From Deinandra increscens subsp. villosa (lineage: Eukaryota > Streptophyta > Magnoliopsida > Asterales > Asteraceae), in contig JBCNJP010000003.1 in the NCBI GenBank assembly GCA_039602395.1, positions 70,529,917 through 70,593,916 of the forward strand: DNA of 64,000 nt. Reading direction: 5' to 3'. Made by a program: the position numbers and the translations under genes. The notes under the pieces are model-generated. The model saw only the letters and a program-made list of their open reading frames with translations, ran no database searches and was not told where the DNA came from. Position 1 is the first letter of the stretch. Each line of letters opens with the position of its first letter. Positions 1 to 9,614 of the stretch are shown piece by piece.

Positions 1-167
1 CCCTCCTTATCATTGCACCATGATTTTTTTTTTAATAATTTAATCAAACAAAATTAATATAAATACCAATTTCATTAAAAAAAATACAAATACAAATTAC
101 AACAAAGAAAAAAACTACTAGACCTTAACATTAAAAAAAACGTCATCAACCACCCTAGAGTCCATAT

Positions 168-527
168 TTAGTGTGACCTTTTAGACTTCGGTTTTGAGGT
201 ACCCGCTTGTGCTTCGGGCACAACCTCGTTGTCTTTCTTGTCAACGTCGTCTTCTTGTTGCGTTTGTGGTTGTTGCGGTTGTTGTTGTTGTGTTTGATAT
301 TGAGATTGTTGTAGGTTGAATGGCGGAACGTTTTGAAGGTTTTGAAACCCTTAAAATTGTTGTTGATTAAACGCTTGAAAACCAAAACCCGGGTTGAACG
401 GGAATGGTGGTTGCGCGGGAGACGGGCTCATTGTCGTAAAGTAACGAAATAGATCTTCGTTGGTTGGTGTTGGTGGGGAATCGTCATCGTTGCGAGGAGC
501 TCCAAAGAGTAGGCGGTTGGGGAACAT
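168..527 (-). pseudogene. PIF/Harbinger-like N-terminal ORF relic
   Basis: Reading the minus strand from the ATG at 527 gives a protein beginning MFPNRLLFGAPRND, followed by a low-complexity stretch rich in Pro, Phe, Asn and Gln and then an acidic/Lys-rich tail. The frame has an in-frame TAA at 353-351 and ends at 170-168. Composition and layout resemble the N-terminal region of the Myb/SANT-like accessory protein that accompanies PIF/Harbinger transposases in plants; that is recognition from memory, not a search. No Myb helix or transposase follows, and downstream sequence (1-160) is AT-rich. I infer a truncated, dead copy. A plain Gln-rich host ORF fragment is the alternative. Confidence 0.4.
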
Positions 528-659
528 GATGTATTTTTTTTAAAGATTGAGAGAAAGATGAGAGAATGTTTGTGTGATTAAAAAATAGAATTGAGATGTA
601 TATATAGTGTGTTGAGGGGATAAAAAAAAAGAAACAAAAAATTAAATGCTACCCTAGCC

Positions 660-860
660 GTTGCCCCCCCCCCCCCCCCCAACGTTCGAATCCGACGTTC
701 AAATTTAGTCCCGTTCGGCCTTTTGTGGGCAACGCCCATCGGCAAAAAAACACCCATAGCGCCCCGGGGGTGAGAGCCCGGGCGCTATAGGGGCGTTATG
801 GAGGCGTTTTGGACCGGGCAAAACCCCCTACGACGCCCATTACGATCGGTCTAACAATTA
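660..860. repeat. GC-rich probable DNA-transposon terminal region with poly-C tract
   Basis: A (C)17 run at 664-680 is followed by GC-rich sequence with repeated GGCG/CGCC words, including CGCCCCGG and its near-complement GGGCGCTATAGGGGCG. It lies upstream of the Harbinger-like ORF and is probably that element's promoter/terminal part. No second terminus or target duplication could be paired, so the boundary is a guess. Confidence 0.3.
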
Positions 861-1039
861 GTTGTGTTACTTACACGTATATATTATAAAGATAATCTTT
901 ACTTATAACTGGTACACATTTGTACTACAAAAAATCACGTATCCGTTCTTTTTATAATAACTTTATCTTATCTCATATCACATCAAGTGTACCTACACAT
1001 TATTTCAATCTAAAATTCATATCCAAACTTGAGAGAAAA
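861..1039. other. AT-rich spacer
   Basis: No ORF, repeat or terminus recognised. Confidence 0.6.
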
Positions 1040-1054
1040 TCCAAAATCATAGAT

Positions 1055-1296
1055 TTTTTTTAACGGCGTTTGGAACTACTCCCCAAATCTCTAATACCCG
1101 AGTGAGCCTTCCTGAGACAGGATTGCAACCGTCCATACTGATTTTGACACTCCAGACTTGGCTCACCTAAGAACACCATTAAGGAGGAAACTCACCACTT
1201 GAGAAAAACCCCCCTTGAGTCAGATTTGAACTTGAGACCTCAAGGTCCCCAAGCTTTAACCTTCATCCCCATACCATTGGGACAAATGTCCTTGAT
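1055..1296 (-). mobile_element. tRNA-derived SINE, copy 1
   Basis: This 242-bp insertion is flanked by a perfect 15-bp target duplication (TCCAAAATCATAGAT at 1040-1054 and 1297-1311). On the minus strand it starts near AATCAAGGACATTTG. It has a pol III box A-like word TGTCCCAATGG (plus coordinates 1274-1284; 10/11 to the usual TRGCNNARTGG) and a box B-like AGTTCAAATCT (1222-1232). It ends in GCCGTT followed by an A-run. These are the hallmarks of a SINE mobilised by LINE machinery. Copy 2 at 62041 shares the head, the box A word and the GCCGTT-A(n) tail. Confidence 0.88.
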
Positions 1297-1311
1297 TCCA
1301 AAATCATAGAT

Positions 1312-1797
1312 AAAATTCTAAACCTACAAAGTTTCTATAATCATCAATCTTAATCTATAGATATTCAGAAGAAAATATCTTATACACGAACACATTCTAA
1401 ATATGAATTAAAAAAATATATTTATACAAACAAATATAAAAGTTATAAAAAGAAAACCAAGACGCACTTTCAAAAAAGCAATTGAATTGTCTTTTTTCCT
1501 AAACCACAATCGGTGGGAGGTAGCATTATGCCGCCCTCTAACCTTGGAGATTCATCTTTAGTGCTCCAAACATGATTACCCATCACTGATATAAATCTAT
1601 ATTATATTATGCCAATAACTATTGTTAACCAACATGGATTATAAGTAATTATTATCATTTTAGTTTTGAATTCTAGTGACCAAACAAAAAATAAAGGCAC
1701 ATGGTTTTTTTTCGTCATTTTGTAGAATTTTCTTTCAAAATATTTTAAATCCTAAAAGTTAGTTGTCGTTATATACAAATTATTATTAAAAAAGTTA
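1312..1797. other. AT-rich spacer
   Basis: No gene or element recognised. Confidence 0.6.
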
Positions 1798-2040
1798 TCT
1801 ATCAAAAGTTATCTAAGCCGGAACTATTAAAATTTATTTGTTGATATATGCAAATTTAATTGTGATTCTACAAATATACTTTGGGATTTTCACACATTAT
1901 ATATTTATTCAAATTATTAATATTAATATACTAGTTTTTATATTTATGCATAGCACGGTAGAGGTTCAAAAAAATAATTATAATAGAGTATAGAAAATGT
2001 AAATGAATAATGAAATTTCTATCAAAAGTTATCTAAGCCG
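1798..2040. repeat. 23-bp direct repeats flanking about 200 bp
   Basis: The 23-mer beginning TCTATCAAAAGTTATC and ending TAAGCCG occurs exactly at 1798-1820 and 2018-2040. The 197 bp between is AT-rich. The pattern could be a long target duplication around a small insertion, or a local tandem duplication. No element termini were recognised. Confidence 0.5.
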
Positions 2041-3149
2041 ACACTGTACATAGATAAAAGAAAAGGTTAAGAAAAAAAAAACTTCTCGCCACCTTCTCAA
2101 TCTTCTTGCCGGAATTAATGGCCAGATCACCACCCTCATCGAGCTTTCGACGAGGGCATTGTACATAACCTAAGAATTGAAGATCTACCAAAAAGTCCTT
2201 ACATAATTATTAGTGCTCATAATATCGTTTCGAAGTTTTTTTGCCCTTGTAAAACGCGATAGTTTTTTAAAAATAAATGTAAATGAAAAACTTATTTATT
2301 AAAATGGATGATTTGAAAAATTATATATATATTTTCTATAATGGACGATGTTTAAAAGTTTATTTTTTTCTCTCCTATTCTTATTGAGTAAATATATGTT
2401 TTGTTTAAAAAGTTTCAACTAAAATTAAAAATATTTTGTTGCTTTATAGAAGTTGCTTTTGTTTCTTTCGGTTCTTGTCTAAACAGTTCTTTAGCTTGTA
2501 GAAATCTTTTTTTTCTTTTTTTTTCAAAGAATAAAGAAAAATATATATATTTTAAAGGCAACAAACGTTAATTAAATTGATGATTTGAAAAATATTTGAA
2601 AACTTCTCTTATTATGTTTTTATTGGATAAAAGTTTGTAATATTTATAAGAATATACTAGATTTTACAAATCACGCATTGTCGCGAAGATAACACACGAG
2701 TACATGAAGTAGTTGCATTGTCATACAATACGTAAAGAAAACAGAAAATTGAGTAATTGTGTTAAAATTAGAAGACAAATCTTTAAGTAAAGAGCTTACC
2801 CTCTAAAATTAATGTTACATGACTGTATTCATGGCGCTACTAAATTATCTGCTAAATTGTTTACGCTTGGAAAAAATATAAAAAAATACTGCATAGACAA
2901 CGCGGTCACACAAAACAATTGCATTATTATAACTCTACATAGCAAAAATGGAAATATGAAAGGCTGTTTAACGACGTTAAAATTAAAAATGAAACGCTAA
3001 AAGTGCTTAGGATGTAAAAGTTATAGTAAATGACTGAAGTTCTTTACGCTTAGATAAAAGAAAAGGGGGGCAATTGCATACATCCTCCTACAAGCTTTAA
3101 AAGTTACATGTATACCTAACCTAAAAATTCAATAGCATATATCTCCGTG
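2041..3149. other. AT-rich intergenic DNA
   Basis: Only short ORFs without recognisable motifs (for example 2812-3000). No element recognised. Confidence 0.55.
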
Positions 3150-3929
3150 TGTGACACCCGCCTCCCGGACTTGGCTTCGAGGGAAGTCACGCATCGGATT
3201 TATTTATAAGCACATGATCATTAATAGAGATTACAAGCAGTGGAAATTTAAAACTTTAAATTTAATCATATGCCAGCAATTCTACAGCTTCTCGTAATAG
3301 CCTGCCTAACTGTCTTGCTCACGCATGAACCTTGCCTCTACTACAAGAGGCCTCCTCTGTACCTGATATATACTTTACAAAGTTAGCTTACGCTGATGAG
3401 TTCTAAGTTCTAAAAACCTTTATCTTGTTCAAGACATTTATTCAACATTTGGCCTATCAAACCCCTTTAACAAACATTCATTTAGTATAAAACATAACAT
3501 AATTATACCAAAACGTCATATTTAAACCATCATCATTTAACCATTGAACCTTCATTTAACTAAGCATTGACTAGTGGAACCACGTTAGTTCCTTAGGTAA
3601 CCGTCGCCATCCGAATACCTATTTCGAGTAACCGTCGTCACCCGGAGAACCGTCGTCCTCCGCTTATAGTTGTACAACCACCATTTCCCTTTTACTCAGA
3701 CAATATCGCTTAGGTCATTCTCAAAAATCCATTTTGTGTATCCTTTTCTTTCCTTTACTTTATTTAGACTTTTAATGACTAAATACCATTTTCTTAACCC
3801 AGTCCCTCGCTTGAATACATAATAAGTATTTTGTAAGCATAATGTTATTGGTCTTGTTAAACCACAGTGATTAATGATCTCTACCTGCACAAGACTGATT
3901 CTAGTATCATTTCTTATTGTATTTCAGGT

Positions 3930-3932
<3 letters not shown>
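3150..3932 (+). mobile_element. Probable gypsy-type LTR remnant
   Basis: It begins with TGTGACACCC, the TGTRACACCC-type start common in plant Ty3-gypsy LTRs. It contains three near-repeats of an AACCGTCGYC word (around 3598-3660). No partner LTR, PBS or coding region is present, and the right boundary is arbitrary, placed at the TA tract. Confidence 0.35.

Positions 3933-3972
<40 letters not shown>
3933..3972. repeat. (TA)n microsatellite
   Basis: About 20 TA dinucleotides directly abut MITE copy A. Confidence 0.95.
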
Positions 3973-3975
<3 letters not shown>

Positions 3976-4147
3976 AGAGGATCATTTGAGAACTAATTGG
4001 GTTTGAGAACTAAAAAGAACTAATCTTAGCCACTAGTTTATATATATGGAAAACCCCCCCATGAATTTGAATGCTCCCCCCTTGAAAATTAGTGGCCCAA
4101 ATTGGTTCTCAAAAGTTCTCAAAAGAAAAAGTTCTCATTTGAACCTA

Positions 4148-4151
<4 letters not shown>
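3973..4151. mobile_element. MITE copy A in TA microsatellite
   Basis: The left end GGGAGAGGATCATTTGAGAA pairs imperfectly with the inverted right end (GGGTTAGGTTCAAATGAG on the opposite strand). This gives terminal inverted repeats of about 22 bp on a 179-bp non-coding body, flanked on both sides by (TA)n. The interior holds a C-run followed by ATGAATTTGAATG. I infer a TA-targeting MITE; the superfamily is not determined. Confidence 0.65.

Positions 4152-4188
<37 letters not shown>
4152..4188. repeat. (TA)n microsatellite between MITEs
   Basis: An uninterrupted TA run separates the two inverted MITE copies. Confidence 0.95.
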
Positions 4189-4190
<2 letters not shown>

Positions 4191-4370
4191 AGAGGTTCAA
4201 ATGAGAACCAATTGGTTGTGAGAAGTTTTAAAAACCATTCTAGGCCACTAATTTTCAAGGGGAACACTCAAATTCATGGGGGGGGGGGGGGGTTCCTTAT
4301 ATACAACTAGTAGCTCAGAATGGTTCTCAAAAATTCTCAAAACCATTTAGTTCTTAAATGATCCTCTCCC
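4189..4370. mobile_element. MITE copy B, inverted relative to copy A
   Basis: It starts GGAGAGGTTCAAATGAGAAC and ends with the complement of GGGAGAGGATCATTTAAG. The interior (GGCCACTAATTTTCAAGG, then a G-run) is the reverse complement of copy A's interior. It is therefore a second copy in the opposite orientation. The G-run matches copy A's C-run in position and is probably hypervariable. Confidence 0.65.
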
Positions 4371-4420
4371 TATATACATATATATAGGATGTACCAGCGG
4401 TCCAATGAGCCAAGCCGGTA

Positions 4421-4770
4421 TGTTGATACCTGATATATGCGTCGTGTGAAGTATCAAGCAAGATCAAGATCAAGTCAAACTAGGTCTGGCCGGACTAGGT
4501 CCGAAGCTGAAGTTCGGACTGGCCGAACCTGAGGTTCGGTCGAAGCTCGGACCAGCTAGTATATATAGATGTTTGGTCTTTGTATTTGTGGGACTTCTGA
4601 GGGTGTAAGATCTGTTAAGTGTGTGTTTCTGAGTGTGTATTCTCTGAGTCTATTTCTGAGTGTTTTCTGGTTGTAATTGTTCTTCGTTGATCAATAAATC
4701 AATCGGTTAATTACGTTTCGATGTTCGATTAGCTAGATCGAGTAGACGATCCGATGCTCACGCTTTTTCA
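4421..4770 (+). repeat. 5' LTR of element 1
   Basis: 350 bp. The palindrome CCGAAC-CTGAG-GTTCGG lies at 4523-4539, about 20 bp upstream of a TATATATA box at 4560-4567. A likely polyadenylation signal AATAAA lies in the 3' part. Ends are TG and CA. Confidence 0.95.
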
Positions 4771-4772
4771 AG

Positions 4773-4784
4773 TGGTATCAGAGC
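4773..4784 (+). promoter_or_regulatory. Primer-binding site, initiator Met-tRNA type
   Basis: TGGTATCAGAGC starts 2 nt after the LTR. This is the common PBS of plant Ty1-copia elements. Confidence 0.93.
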
Positions 4785-4989
4785 TTTCTAGTTCATTCTA
4801 CTGATCCGTGGTTGCTATTTTCGGATTTTTGAGCGTTTTTGAAGTTTTCACGAGTTTCATTACGTATTTTCAATCATTTCTGACGTGCGTTTTGTGTCAA
4901 ATTTGCTCCTAAATCGTTCCTCATCATTTTTCTGGTCTGACTGTTACAAATTTCGTCAAAATTCATCAAAAATCGAGCGTATTTGAAAA

Positions 4990-5300
4990 ATTATGTCGAA
5001 GTTCGGACTGATCTCATTAGGTTCGGAGTAACTGCTCCGAGGTCCAGGTTCGGAGCTGTCTCGGTGAGAGTTCGGTGTACATTCGGTGAAGGTTCGGAGT
5101 TTTCTGTGTTCGGTCACTAGTTCGGACAAGGTTCGAGATTAATTCAAGGTTCGGAGGTAGTTCGGTGCTAGATCGGAGTCTTTTAGGAGTTCGGTTTGTT
5201 GATTTTGACTCGGAGCAAGTTCGGACGAAGTTCGGAGGTTGGTTTTAGGTTCGGACAGAGTTCGGAGCTTAGTTATAAGTTCGGAGAGAGTTCGGCCGGC
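4990..5300 (+). promoter_or_regulatory. GTTCGG-rich leader of element 1
   Basis: Hand count gives 16 same-strand GTTCGG hexamers between about 5001 and 5296, at irregular spacing and often extended to GGTTCGGA or AGTTCGGA. The array sits between the PBS and the gag start. The second copy of the family has the same enrichment at 52170-52440. Its position fits an RNA packaging or translation signal, but that function is inference. Confidence 0.6.
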
Positions 5301-5322
5301 ATAATCTAAATTTTTTCGAACG

Positions 5323-7935
5323 ATGTCGGAATTTCACGCGTTTGCTGCAATGCAAAGTGCCATGCGAACCATGCTGAATTTTGATAATGAAATTGGAACA
5401 AGTCAGAAAGTTCCCAAATTGTTGAAGTTTGAAGATTACCAAAATTGGAAGAAACGATTTTCTGCTTACATAAGCACGAATGATATCGATTTGTGGATCC
5501 CGCTCAAGAAACTTTATCAACACCCAACTGATGCGGGAGATTTCAAAGAAGTTCATACCTTTGATCTTGCTGAAAGAAAATCATATGAGCTTGAACAAAA
5601 AGTTTATGGTTATCTTACAATGGCATTACCTACTGAGTTGCTTCATCAATTTAGCACTTGCAATAAATCTAAGCAATTGTGGGATGCTTTATCAGCGAGA
5701 TGTGAGGGTAATAATGACTACACGAAGAGTCGAAAGAAGGTTTTGAACAAAGAGTTTGATAATTTCACAATTCCAAATTTTTCAAGTCAGAATGCTTTTT
5801 CAGCTGAATCAACAGATGATTATGCCAAAATAATTTCTGCATTGATTTCATCATCTTTTGGTTTGATTCTCAAAAATGTTGCTGATGCAAAGTTAACCAG
5901 TGAGGATCTTGATGCTTTTGATGATGATCAACTAACTGAATTGGATGTATCTTGGCAATATGCTATGTTGTGTCAAAGATCTAAGAGATTCTTTAAGAAA
6001 CATGGAAGGAATATTTCTGGTGATAAATTGGGTTTTGACAAGTCCAAATTAAAGTGTTACAAATGTTCACAACTTGGACATTTTGCTAAAGATTGTCAAC
6101 AGACACATACAAACAAGTCTGGTGTTTCACAATCATCCAAACCTAGTTTTACTCAACCATCTACTAGTAACACTAGCAAGTCTACAGCTTTGACAACACA
6201 AAAAGATGGTGTTTATGATTGGGGTCAACAATTTGGTTATGATTCATCAGCTTTGATTGTTACTCATGTTCCATCAGATGATTCCTATTCAGATACTAGT
6301 TCCGATACTAGTTCAATTCCAAGTTCTTATGAATCTGCTGAAAACTTGGAGAGTCTGATGAAAGAAAATGCTTTATTGATGAATAAAGTTCAACAATTGT
6401 CTGAGGCATTTGATGTGATTAATTCAGAGTTGAAGATTTGTAAAGATCATGACAAGGAGTTGACATTAAAGAATGAGTATTTGACCATGGAAATCCAAAC
6501 ATTGAATGAGGTTTTGGAAGTTTTGAAGCAAGATAAGAAGAATGTTGAAATTTCAAAAGCTGAGATTTGTGAAGAAAAGGATGATTTGATGCATGAAGTG
6601 AAGAAATGGAAGGATGAAGTAGCGGATACTGCTACTGATTTTCAGAATTTGTTTGAAAAATCCAAAATTAAGCTTGATCTGCTCACAAAAACTATTGAAG
6701 ATTTGAATGCTAAAATTGAAGCTTATCAAGTGGATAAGGAAAAGTTATTGGATGTGAAGCGAGAATTGGTTAGTGTTAACAAGGTTCAAGCTGCAAATCT
6801 GGAAATTCAGAAGCGAAATGAGAATAAATTGAAGAAGGAGCTACATGAAGGACTTGACAATCTTCGCATGCAAAAGTTTGAAACTCACAAAGTTGCGAAG
6901 CGATTGATTGCAAAAGAAAAGGAATTCGCAGAAGCTCAACAGCAAATTTCTGATCTTAAAATTCAAGTTCTCGATGCTAATCGTTTACTCAACAATGTTT
7001 CAAATTCTCAAGTTTTCACAAGTTTCTTAGCAAATGATGCTAATTTTGAGAAAATGTTTGATAAAACTGCATCACCCCCTGCTCATATCAAAAAAGCTTT
7101 CAAAGAAGTGAAGGAACAAGTTGATGAATTTGATTATTCAAAAGTTTCATCATCTACTGCTGACGTGGAAGAGGTTGTTGAAAAGAAGAAAAACAAGAGG
7201 CATAAGAAAAAGATGGAAAAGAAATCCGAAGTCTCTCCTGCACCGAAGTTTGTATATGGTTCATCCTCTGTTGATAATGAGAAGTCGGCTACTTCTAGTA
7301 ACAAGATCCAGACTCAACCTGAGTTTGATGAAAAGATCTTTTATGATCTAAAGAATGTAACAGAAGTAAAAGCTGAATTTTCTCGATTAGCAAAGAATGG
7401 ACATTGTTCATCTGAGGAGAAGATTTCTGGAAAGCGTGAAGGTTTGGGTTTTTACAGGATGCAAAACCAAGTTGCGAAGGTTCCAGCATCTTCATCTCAT
7501 GATTTGAAGAAATTGAAGCTGAAACAAGTGAAGAAGGAAGTTTTTCAAGCTAATAAAATTCAACCCGAGCGATTTTACAAACTCAAGGGTTCGGATCAAT
7601 TATTTTCTGACAAAGAATTTCCACTTCATTGTGTTAATGCTCGGAAGATTGTTGAGGTTTTTGTGAAAGCTACCATTTCTTCTGAAAGTTCTCAATCTCG
7701 AAGCCCTACATCCAAATGGGTACATGATCACAGGCATCAGTTATATGATTCTAATTCTGATCATGTTCATGATATTCATGTGTGTTCTTCGCAGGTACAT
7801 CAAAGATGGGATAAAAAGACAAGAATTTGTTATATTTGTCGTCGCCCAGGGCATATGGCAAAAGATTGTCCATCACCTGCTGATTCACCACAAAGATTTC
7901 ACAAGAAATGGAAACCTAAGGTGGTTTCTAAGTAA
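5323..7935 (+). CDS. Gag-like polyprotein with two zinc knuckles and coiled coil (element 1)
   Basis: The 870-residue ORF starts at the first ATG after the leader (MSEFHAFAAMQ). Residues about 1-148 match the N-terminal half of a copia-type (UBN2-like) gag, with the YQNWKKRF and SKQLWDALSARCEG words. A CCHC knuckle CYKCSQLGHFAKDC spans residues 245-258. Residues about 345-560 are heptad-rich and predicted coiled coil. A Lys-rich stretch follows, and a second CCHC knuckle CYICRRPGHMAKDC spans residues 836-849. Compared with element 2, about 131 residues of the gag core are missing in frame after residue 148. The protein probably binds its own RNA in a capsid-like particle. Whether it still assembles without that segment is doubtful. 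Confidence 0.85.
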   Translation: MSEFHAFAAMQSAMRTMLNFDNEIGTSQKVPKLLKFEDYQNWKKRFSAYISTNDIDLWIPLKKLYQHPTDAGDFKEVHTFDLAERKSYELEQKVYGYLTMALPTELLHQFSTCNKSKQLWDALSARCEGNNDYTKSRKKVLNKEFDNFTIPNFSSQNAFSAESTDDYAKIISALISSSFGLILKNVADAKLTSEDLDAFDDDQLTELDVSWQYAMLCQRSKRFFKKHGRNISGDKLGFDKSKLKCYKCSQLGHFAKDCQQTHTNKSGVSQSSKPSFTQPSTSNTSKSTALTTQKDGVYDWGQQFGYDSSALIVTHVPSDDSYSDTSSDTSSIPSSYESAENLESLMKENALLMNKVQQLSEAFDVINSELKICKDHDKELTLKNEYLTMEIQTLNEVLEVLKQDKKNVEISKAEICEEKDDLMHEVKKWKDEVADTATDFQNLFEKSKIKLDLLTKTIEDLNAKIEAYQVDKEKLLDVKRELVSVNKVQAANLEIQKRNENKLKKELHEGLDNLRMQKFETHKVAKRLIAKEKEFAEAQQQISDLKIQVLDANRLLNNVSNSQVFTSFLANDANFEKMFDKTASPPAHIKKAFKEVKEQVDEFDYSKVSSSTADVEEVVEKKKNKRHKKKMEKKSEVSPAPKFVYGSSSVDNEKSATSSNKIQTQPEFDEKIFYDLKNVTEVKAEFSRLAKNGHCSSEEKISGKREGLGFYRMQNQVAKVPASSSHDLKKLKLKQVKKEVFQANKIQPERFYKLKGSDQLFSDKEFPLHCVNARKIVEVFVKATISSESSQSRSPTSKWVHDHRHQLYDSNSDHVHDIHVCSSQVHQRWDKKTRICYICRRPGHMAKDCPSPADSPQRFHKKWKPKVVSK

Positions 7936-9614
7936 AACAAGGACACTGGTCGACCAGAAGCGATCCGCTTCGGGTTATTTATGGACTAATTAGTTTAACC
8001 AGTGTGTAGGTACTTCTAGAAGACCTATTGACGATTGCAACGTTGTTGATGGAGGAGTATTCTGCTTAATTTATATTTCATGATACATCTTTCTAATATG
8101 CAAATTCTGAATTCTAAAACTGAAAAATATCCGTGTTGATTGATCAATTTTCTTTGCTTAAAAGTTTTTCTCAAAAAACCCAAAAAATAGAGTCTTGTTT
8201 TTGTATAAAATGAAAATCCAAAAATAGAGTTTTCATTTTAAGGTGGAGAATTGTAAGTAAGGGGGAGTAATTGAGAAAAAACATGTTATGGGGAGAAGGT
8301 GAATACATGTCAAATATATAATAAAGGAAGGTGAATACATGCAAAATATAAAATTGTGAGAAATTGATCATTGAGAAATGATGGTACATTGGCTTACGTA
8401 TCTGACTCATGGATAGAGTTGATGAAAGGGCCATAAGATCATTGTTTGATATGCTTGGTAGGCTCGGCAAATCAGAAAGTATTCAGATGTGATATACACT
8501 AAATACTAATGCTTGACCATGTGGATAACATCTTGATGCATATTTCATGACACAAAAAGAAAATAAGTGTGAATTTCAAAATGAGAAGTCACCGTGTATA
8601 CATGTGTTCATTTTGCAAAGATTTAAACTTGTTTGATTTTCTTTCGGTTGACATTCTGCTTTATTTTCTTTGGTGTTTCGTATAACTCATCGGACTTTCT
8701 CTGCGTGTACAGGAGTACCGACCTGATTGTTGTTGGGTTATACAATTTCAACTTGTTTTATTTTCTTATTTTGTTAAATCCGAGGCCTTATCTGCGTATC
8801 GAAAGATCGACCTTAAGGTAGACGATTTAACGTTCTTATTTCTTTTTGCATGAAACACAGTTGACGATATCATGAAAATATTATGCGTTGTGAAAAATCA
8901 CAAATGCTGTCACACAAAGGGAAAAGAAAAGAAAAAGCTGAAAATGTCTGATTATGTCTGATAGTGTGGGATACACTGGTCAATGCAAATCTAATCAATA
9001 CCTTAACATATCCAGATGTTATGAGTATGATTCTGCCTGAGTTTAAGATTGGACAAATTATACCAGCAATCAGCATGACTTATGTGCTTCGATTGATTGA
9101 AATTAAAGTGCAGTTCAGTGCGTTATGTTCAATATGATCCCATATAGTGATCTTTCTCATACCAAAAATAGTGTTTGATTCTGTATTGCAATTTCATTTC
9201 ATTTTAGAAAAGCACAAAAAGATTTTCGGTGTGTTTTAGCATAAACATTGAAAAATCAAAAAGATTTTGTTTCTGATTTATTTTCGATCTGATCAACACA
9301 TGATACAAATCATTTTCAAAATCATATCTTGGAGTCTTAATGAGATGTTTTGCGTCAAGATTATTTTAAATGTTTTGAGCAGGTTACTATGTGCAAGATA
9401 TCACAACTTCGAGTCTTCTAAAAATGTTGATAAATGACCAGAGATACAATAAAATGTCATTAAGTATTGAAGATCAAGCTACGATCGAGTTGAGGAGGAG
9501 TTTGTTTGAAGATTCACTTCATCGAACGAACGGGTTCTATACTTGAGGGGGAGCTTGGTTGAAGATACAAAGTTGATGATATTGAAGAGATACTGCACAC
9601 GACGAGGGGGAGTT
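7936..9614 (+). promoter_or_regulatory. Conserved 3' non-coding region of element 1 with stem-loop modules
   Basis: About 1.7 kb without a credible ORF aligns with the equivalent regions of element 2 (55605-57472) and element 3 (60976-62789, minus), although the LTRs of the three differ. It contains two stem-loop modules: GTATAACTCA at 8680-8689 pairs with TGGGTTATAC at 8734-8743, and GTTAAATC at 8773-8780 pairs with GATTTAAC at 8824-8831. The second has an inner ATC-GAAA-GAT hairpin at 8798-8807. The first of three modules present in the other elements is deleted here. Confidence 0.65.
9602..9614 (+). promoter_or_regulatory. Polypurine tract of element 1
   Basis: A GAGGGGGAG-type purine tract lies just before the 3' LTR. 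Similar GAGGGGGAG words at about 9545 and 8257 are additional PPT-like tracts. Confidence 0.75.

Noticed and set aside
155..385. 76-codon minus-strand ORF
   Set aside because: Low-complexity out-of-frame reading of the Gln/Asn-rich tract of the Harbinger-like ORF.
1222..1284. tRNA gene at the box A/B pair
   Set aside because: No cloverleaf can be drawn; the boxes belong to a SINE with target duplications and an A-tail.
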